64,000 nucleotides of DNA, taken from positions 1,612,001 through 1,676,000 of the forward strand of contig CP084617.1 in the NCBI GenBank assembly GCA_025917655.1. The letters run 5' to 3'. A program made the position numbers and the translations under genes. Origin of the DNA: Chlorella sorokiniana (Eukaryota; Chlorophyta; Trebouxiophyceae; Chlorellales; Chlorellaceae). A model generated the notes under the pieces. That model ran no database searches and had not been told where the DNA came from. It saw only the letters and a program-made list of their open reading frames with translations. Each line of letters starts with the position of its first letter. The stretch's first letter is position 1. Positions 58,201-64,000 of the stretch are shown one piece after another.

Positions 58201-60643
58201 ACCACCGTGCGCAGTGGGCGCTGCCATGACGCCTGGGGACCCGTCGTTTCTGAATGCATCCATGTTGACTGACCCCAACCTGCCGTCCGCCTTTGGAAGC
58301 GACGGTGAGCCGCTCCCCCTGCCTGCCATGCACCCTCCAGCCGTTTGCAAGGCTCCGGCCTCCGCCGGCTGGCAAACCCTGGCATGCTTGCGCGGCTGCG
58401 CACCTCTGGACCCGCTGCCGCGGAGCCGCACGCTGCGCCGCCCCCACCCCGCCCTGGGTTGGTCGCCGGCCGCGCCTGACCACTCGGGGCTGCGCATTCC
58501 TCCGCCTGCCTCCGCAGTTGTGCACCTGGCGGCGCTGGGTGATTACGTTGTCACCACCTCTTACAGCGCCGCCACCGCAGACCGCTACGTCGCCCGCAGG
58601 TGGGAGCGCCCGGCCAGCCTGCCGCTGCCGCTCAGTGAATCGCTGCACGAGCACCGCCCGCGCTGCACAGCTCGCGGCGCCGTGCCCGCCTGGCGTGCCA
58701 GCAAGGCCTCGCTTGGAGGGCTCGGCAGCAGCGAGTGCCTCGCTGGCTCGCGGCAGCAGGGCTACACCCCAGAGCACCCCGATCCCCGAGAAGGCAGAGG
58801 GGGAGAAGGGGGAGGGGAAAGGAAAGGGGAGGGGATTGAGCCCCCACCCCACAGCCGCCGTTTCGAACGAGCACAGGGTGGTTTTGCCCTTGCTTCGACC
58901 CTGCTCGGTGCTCCTTCCTCCCCCTCGTCCCTCCCAGGGCCGGTTCTGCTAAGTTGGTTGCGCCCTGCGTCTCCTTAACCTCCCGCCACCTCCCCCACCC
59001 CACCCCACCCCATTCCCCACAGCGGCACCAGCTTTGCGTGCCCTCAGGTGTCCGGGCGGCGGCGCTGCTGTTTGCGGCTGCGGCGGCGCGCGGGCAGCCA
59101 GCCAGCTACTTGGAGGTCAAGGAGGCGATCCTGTCCACTGTCGACCGCTTCCCCTCCCCCGACCGCTTCACTCCCAGCCCCTTTGCCAGCCCCAAAACCT
59201 CCGCGTGGGTTGGCTGCAGCGCCGCGCAGCGCCTGCCGCTGCCGCTGCCGCTGCCGCAGCCGTTTTTTTTTTTTTTTCAGGCTGCAGTGACGCATCCTGC
59301 TGTAGCGAATCCGGCAACCTTGCGCTTGTTGAACCCGCCATGCGCCGTTGCCCGGATGCTTGACACAGGCCGCTTCCTTTTCTGGCTGCAGGGGCGGCAT
59401 GCTGAATGCGGCGTCGGCGCTCGCTCTCCTGCTGTCCACCCGGCCGTGGCCGCCGCCTTCGCCGCCGTCGCCGCCCTCGCCGCCGCCTGCCCCGTACTTG
59501 CAGCCGCCCTCGCCGCCGCTGCCCCCCCCCGCCGCCGCCCTCGCCGTGGCCGCCGTCGCCGCCGCCGCGGCCGCGTCCCTCGCCGCCCCCGCCGCAGCCC
59601 CCGGCCCGCCCAGCCCTCCCCCGGCCCCTCCGGGTACGTGCCGCCGCCGCTGCTGCTGCTGCTGCTGTGCGCGCTTCTGGCCCGCCACCTCCCAGCCGCC
59701 GCTGCACGCCTGCGCACATGCATCGAGCCCCGCGCAGCGCCCCCAGAGCCGCCTCGTCTGCGCGTAGCAGCTGCAGCCCGTCCTGCCTGGCCCGCTCGCC
59801 CGCTGCGCTGCCCCAGCGCCTCTTCTGCGCCTCCTCTGCCACCTGCGTCGCCGCAGACGGGCTGCTGCGCCGGCCGGGGGAGGCGCTGCTGTACGCAAAC
59901 GCCTCCTGGAGCTTTTTCAACTCCGTCAGCGACCCGCAGGCCGTGACGCGCGAGGACTGCATCAATCGTGAGGCTGGATGCTTTTTGGGAGGGGGGTGCC
60001 TGGTGTGCATGGCTGGCTTGTGTTTACGGGTGGGTGGGGAGGGCGGGGGGCGGCTGCCACCAGGCATGGTGTGCATGGCATGTATTTACGGGTGGGGTGG
60101 AGAGGCTGGGTGGAGCTCCGTGGCTGTGAGTATAAAGGGAGGAGGGAGTTGCTTCCATGGGGCGATGGTGGGTGGGCGGCTGGCAGCCTGGGCAGTGTCC
60201 GTCAGCCGCGGCCGCCGCATCAGCTGGCGGTGGCCGAGCTGCCTGCGCCCCAGCACAGGCTGCCTGCACCCGCCTGCTCCCCCAGCCAGTGCGCCGCTGG
60301 CCAATTCCGGCCCCCAACCTTCCCTTTGCGTCGCTGGCCGGCTCGAGCCAGCCCCGGCCCTCGGCCTTCCCCTTGCGCCGCCCACGCGCCCCACCCCACC
60401 GCCCCCGCTCCGCCCTGCAGTCTGCCGCAGCGAGCCACGCTGTGCGCGGTACACACACGTGACGTACGACCTCCAGCAGTACGTGGATTACCTGCTGCTG
60501 TACTGCGGCCCGCCCCAGGCCCAAGACGCCGCCACCTGCCTGCTGTGGAGCGGTGAGCCTGCAGTGAGGGGCTGTGGACGTGTGTTTTGGTTATGGCTGG
60601 CGCTGGGTGGCGCTGGTGTGCTTGTAGGCGGAGGTGGTGCGCG

Positions 60644-60694
<51 letters not shown>

Positions 60695-61730
60695 TGGCGG
60701 TGGCGGGTGTTTGTGGGGAGCCGGGGGGGGGGTCCACGGCTGGGATGCGCGCCCAGCGAGGTGGCCGGGCATACTCGCTTTGGCGCCTATCCAAGAGGCA
60801 GGGGTGGGGGATGGAGGGAGGCTTGGTTGCGCCCCAGTCGGGCGCAGCCCGGTGGCAGGCGTGGTGGGTGTGTGTGTGTGGGGGCGCACGCAGGCAGAGC
60901 CCTGCGCTGGCCGGTTGCCTGCTGGCTGGTCGCCGCTCGCATGCACCCACGTGCGCCCACCCCCTGTGTGATGTGCTTCCGTCGTCGTTCCGCCTGCAGC
61001 CGACGGGCAGCTGTGTGAGAGCGACGAGACGTGCCCCTGCCTCAGCAACGCTCGCACCCGGCCGACTTCGCCGCGCTCGGAGCGGCAGCGTGCTGCGGCC
61101 GCCGCCACCCGCGCCCGGGTGGGTGCAGCCGGCTGCTGCCCAACACACCTCTTGCCTACAGCCTGGGCGCTGCTGTGCAACCTGCGCCTGCTGGCTGGCT
61201 GGCTCTGTGCCGTCCTGTGTGTCGCTGCAGCAGCGCGCCACGACTTAACATGCCTTGCTGCTCTCTCCGTGCTTTGCTGCAGCCGCCCCCTCGCCACCCC
61301 CAGACCGCCTTTGCCGCCCAGGCCACCGCCGCGGCCGCCCCACCGAAACCCAAACCTCCACCACCCAAGCCGCCGTCGCCCCGCCCTCCTCGGCCGCGGC
61401 CATCCCCTCCCCCTCCCCGCCCGCCGCCCCGCCCTCGCCCACCTAAACCACCCCCACCCCGCCCGAAGCCGCCCGCCCAAGGCCGCCCCGCCCACAGCCG
61501 CCCCGCCCAAAGCCGCCCCGCCCACGGCCGCCGAGACCGCCTCCACCCCGCCCAAGGCCGCCGAGGCCGCCTCCGCCCCGCCCAAGGCCGCCGAGACCGC
61601 CTCCGCCCCGCCCAAGGCCTCCCCGTCCGAGGCCGCCAAAGCAAAGGCCGCCACGGCCGCTGCCGCCCCATCCGCGTCCGCCACGGCCGCGTCCGCCGCC
61701 GCCGCTCCGCCGGCCAAGGCGCCCGCATGA
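55264..61730 (+). CDS. Secreted subtilisin-like serine protease with PAN-like domain
   Basis: This is an S8-family endopeptidase. Exon 1 (55264-55404, too short to stand out) encodes a signal peptide ending LLLVMAAVPLASCA. The prodomain starts in exon 2 (55521-55814, YAPGRLIVKLRE). Asp lies in 56463-56520 (VCLIDTGVNTAQPDL), His in 56962-57043 (HGTSVAGVLAAV), the oxyanion Asn in 57487-57623 (LLIAAAGN) and Ser from 59023 (GTSFACPQVSG). Further exons are 55946-56210, 56657-56759, 57185-57274, 57776-57880, 58215-58304 and 58518-58599. From 59392 come the end of the catalytic domain and a PPSPPSPPSPP linker. A Cys-rich PAN-like part follows (to 59967, 60421-60552, from 61000), and the protein ends with a Pro/Lys/Ala repeat tail. 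The frame needs one base near 55607, 56163, 57590 and 59055. One intron (after 57274) has a GC donor. Confidence 0.85.
57885..58080. repeat. 125-bp imperfect tandem duplication in a subtilase intron
   Basis: A segment beginning GTTGTTGTGGTGCAAC at 57885 recurs about 125 bp later at 58010, each time followed by GCGGGGCCTGCGGG and a GCAGGTCCAGG element. Within the first copy a CAACATTGTTGTG unit is itself repeated. It lies wholly in the intron after 57880. Confidence 0.8.
59263..59277 (+). other. T15 tract ending in CAG inside a subtilase intron
   Basis: Fifteen T residues are followed immediately by CAG, which is a perfect polypyrimidine tract plus acceptor. The functional acceptor for the next recognised exon is at 59391, so this may be an alternative acceptor about 115 bp upstream. 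A run of this kind is rare in so GC-rich a sequence. Confidence 0.6.
60646..60693. repeat. GT microsatellite, 24 units
   Basis: This is an uninterrupted GT run of 48 bp in the subtilase intron between 60553 and 60999. Confidence 0.95.
61470..61625. repeat. 30-bp coding minisatellite in the subtilase tail
   Basis: Units of the form CCGCCCAAGGCCGCCGAG recur with a 30-bp period near 61530, 61560 and 61590, with shorter 15-bp units before them. In frame they give APPKAAETAS-like repeats rich in Pro, Lys, Ala and Glu at the C-terminus of the protease. The length is likely to vary between strains. Confidence 0.8.
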
Positions 61731-62330
61731 GTCGGCGGCCCTGCCTTGTCAAGCGTCTGCAACCTTTGTTTTGCTCTGACTCTTTCAAATAAGATCTACT
61801 CACTCTGTCTACCAACTCATTGTTTGCAACGTCTTCATTGATGCACTGCTCAGCCGCTGCAGCCCGTCCTGTGAGCAAACCTTGCGTACGCCTGCTGCAA
61901 CCAGAGCGTGACTCTGGAGGGACTGTTGGCTGGCCGTGCTGCCGGCGAGCGCAGCTTCAAAACCATGTCTCTCTCGGCAGATTAATGAATGAATGGCTCA
62001 GCAGTGGGGTGCTGTGAAATAAGGAGCAGCAGGCAGCGCTGCTCCGGCGGTTGGAGCCGGGTGGGCGAGCGGCACGTGCGGCTTCGGGGCTGCGGCTGTC
62101 CACAGCTGAGCTCGCCACTGTTTGTGACGCTTGGGGAATCAACCACCTGTGGTCATTATATGCAGCAAGCCAAGCGCGTCAGTTTGTTGCAGCAGCGGGA
62201 GCACACTGCTTTTGCATCGCTGCGCCTTGCATCGCTGCAGCGCTCACAGCGCGACACCAGGCCGCGCTCATGTCAGGTCGATCGTTGTGCGGGCCTGGTA
62301 GTTTGCGATGTATGGGAGCCATGAGGCTCG
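61731..62330. promoter_or_regulatory. Region between the subtilase and the dsRNA-binding gene
   Basis: About 600 bp without a recognised exon contains the subtilase 3' UTR on the left and the promoter and 5' UTR of the following gene on the right. Confidence 0.4.
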
Positions 62331-63840
62331 ATGGGGGCTGTCCAGCCTCCCTTGCCTCCTGCAGCACAACATGGTTGGCCGCAGCAGCAGCGGGGACTGC
62401 CAGCAGACCCATACGCAGCGGCAAACAGCAATGGTAGAGTGACTGCGTCACACAGTGCTAGCTATGGCGCGCGCCAGTCACCGTCGGGCGCCTCCCAGCC
62501 TCGCTCCGCCGCCAGGCAGCCCCTGCCCGCAGACCAGCACGCGCTTTTCTTGCAGACGGCTCACGGCAGGCGGGGAGGAGGCCAGCCAGCACCGCACAGC
62601 CTGAAGGCTGAGCGCCGGGCGGCGGCAGCTGCGGCGGCGCCAGCCGTCTCCTCGCTGCCCGGCGCCGCTGCCGGGGACTACCTGCATGCGTACCCTGCCG
62701 TCAAGAGCCTGCTGCAGAAGTTCAAGTGGGTGCTGCTTTGTGTGCCAGTTTTCACGTTGGGTGCTGCTTCCGCCGGTTCCGCGCTGGGCAGCAGGGTGTT
62801 AGCAGCAGCGCTCCAGACACACGGCCGCTTCGTGCGTACTTCGTTGTGCACTGCGGCAGGGGCAGGCTTGCAGCCCAGCCAGCCTTTGTCTGGCAAACTC
62901 CGACCGCTCCTCGCTTTCTTCCCGCAGGGAGCGGGGCCAGGAGCAGTTTCCCCTGGCGGTGCTGAACGAGTACGCCACGCGGCTGGCGCTGCAGGCGGGT
63001 GCTGCTGTTGCGCTGGGTGCTGCGCTGCGGTTGAAGGTTTTGACGTCGATTTGGTGTTGCAGGGGTTCTGGGGAAGTATTAGAGGGCCTGCACACGTGCC
63101 TGCAGCAGCCTGAATCATAGCTTGTCAGGCCGCCGCCCTGCCGCCGCTCCTTCGGCCGCCACCGCCCCATGCGCTGGAAAAAAACAGCAAAGCGCAGCGT
63201 TTCGCCGCCGCTGTCCCCTGCTGCAGGTGGATTTCAAGCTGGAGCAGGCCAGCCTGTCCGGGGGCTTCCGCGTTGACGTGCGGCTGGCCAGCAAGAAGGA
63301 CGGCGAGACGATCCAGGCGGCGGTGGGCCACGCGCGCAACAAGCAGGCGGGGAAGCAGGTGGCGGCGGCGGCGCTGCTGGAGGCGCTGCTGGCGGGGGGG
63401 AGGTGGACGAGGGGGCGCTGCTGGCGCCCGCGGCGGGCAAGGAGGAGGGCAGGAAGAAGAAGTGGCAGGTGGCTCAACGGCAAACAGTCTGGCTTTTTGT
63501 TGTTGGAAGCAGGAGGGGCAGGTGGCTCCCCTTGACTCAGCCGCGAGCGGCCTGCCTCTTCCGCCGTTGTTGTGTTCAACAAGAGGGTGGGGTTGGGGCG
63601 GGAGGCGGCGGCGGCTTGCAGCACGGCTGGCAGAACCCTCGCTTCGTTCGCCCCTTGGCCATGCCTGCGGCGTCTGCTGGCTGCCTGCCTGCCAGCCTGC
63701 CGCCTGCCCCGCCTGTGTGCTCCAGCGTTCGTGCCGCGCTTCCCCTCGGTGCAGGCGGTGCAGCGGCCAGGGCTGGGCGCCGAGGCAAAGCCGCCCGCCT
63801 CGGTCGGCTTCCGCCGCTCCAGCTACGGCGGCGGCTACGG
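62331..63840 (+). CDS. Double-stranded-RNA-binding domain protein (continues past window)
   Basis: This protein has a dsRBD (DRBM) fold. Exon 1 from 62331 (MGAVQPPLPPAAQHGW, Gln/Ala/Ser-rich) ends with DYLHAYPAVKSLLQKF at a GTGGGT donor. Exon 2 is 62928-62994 (FPLAVLNEYATRLALQ, the LNEYA start of a dsRBD). Exon 3 starts at 63227 (VDFKLEQASLSGGFRVDV, then GHARNKQAGKQVAAAALLEA, the basic helix of the domain). A further exon 63755-63840 encodes a Gly/Tyr-rich part (FRRSSYGGGYG) and ends at a GTGAGC donor, so the gene continues beyond the window. The intron after 62994 has a GC donor. The G run at 63394-63400 is one base short for the frame that ends GRKKKWQ at a GTGGCT donor. A role in RNA processing or silencing is inferred from the domain only. 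Confidence 0.75.
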
Positions 63841-64000
63841 GTGAGCTGCGCCCGCGCCCCTGTGCAGTTTGCAGAAGGGTTGCTCATCTGTCGCCGTCCC
63901 TCAGCTCTGCCCCGCCTCCTGCAACCAGTCACTGATGGAGGAAAGCAGTGGAGCCCCTGCTTCCCTCCATCACTGCGCCGCATGCCAGCTTGCCGGCACA

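Noticed and set aside
59263-59277. Poly-T run as a remnant poly(A) tail of a retroposed copy
   Set aside because: It is followed at once by CAG inside an intron and has no target-site duplication or adjacent element, so a splice pyrimidine tract is the simpler reading.
59406-60971. 521-codon plus-strand frame as one exon
   Set aside because: It contains the PAN-like exons but also reads through introns with GT repeats; only the pieces bounded by splice signals are accepted.

Overview
The window looks like nuclear DNA of a GC-rich green alga, most likely a chlorellalean trebouxiophyte (Chlorella or Micractinium type). The evidence is the high G+C content, genes cut into many short exons by GT/GC-AG introns rich in GT or CA runs, organelle-targeting-like N-termini, proline-rich PPSPP stretches, and plant-type families such as LRR proteins of the GxIP class. 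There is no bacterial operon structure, no rRNA gene was recognised, and no LTR or virus-like element was recognised.

1-15.2 kb: four tandem copies of a minus-strand mTERF-like gene (mitochondrial/plastid transcription termination factor family), separated by decayed pieces of a RecQ helicase gene and ending at the full-length RecQ gene. The repeated unit is a two-gene cassette (RecQ then mTERF in the direction of transcription). RecQ was lost or shredded in three units. A second mTERF pair with a different first exon lies at 43.4-48.0 kb, with a short mTERF fragment between its members.

16.1-19.2 kb: two tandem plus-strand paralogs of unknown function ending in a shared MPxDCFW tail. 20.4-24.6 kb (minus): bZIP transcription factor. 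26.3-32.4 kb (minus): an RRM RNA-binding protein and a WD40 protein whose splice sites would allow one fused transcript. 33.3-34.1 kb (minus): unknown protein, divergent from a short-chain dehydrogenase/reductase at 34.6-36.4 kb (plus). 36.8-43.2 kb (plus): a secreted or membrane LRR receptor-like protein. 49.2-51.5 kb (minus) and 52.8-54.9 kb (plus): two divergent paralogous multi-pass membrane proteins. 55.3-61.7 kb (plus): a secreted subtilisin-like protease with a proline-rich linker and a PAN-like domain. 62.3 kb to the right edge: a double-stranded-RNA-binding protein.

Two window-wide observations matter for any annotation. Many otherwise well-conserved exons need one extra base, nearly always in a G or C run, which points to under-called homopolymers in the assembly as much as to real gene decay. 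At least four introns appear to use GC-AG rather than GT-AG borders. Exon limits given here come from reading conserved protein motifs against splice consensus by eye; they are good where phases agree and approximate elsewhere.
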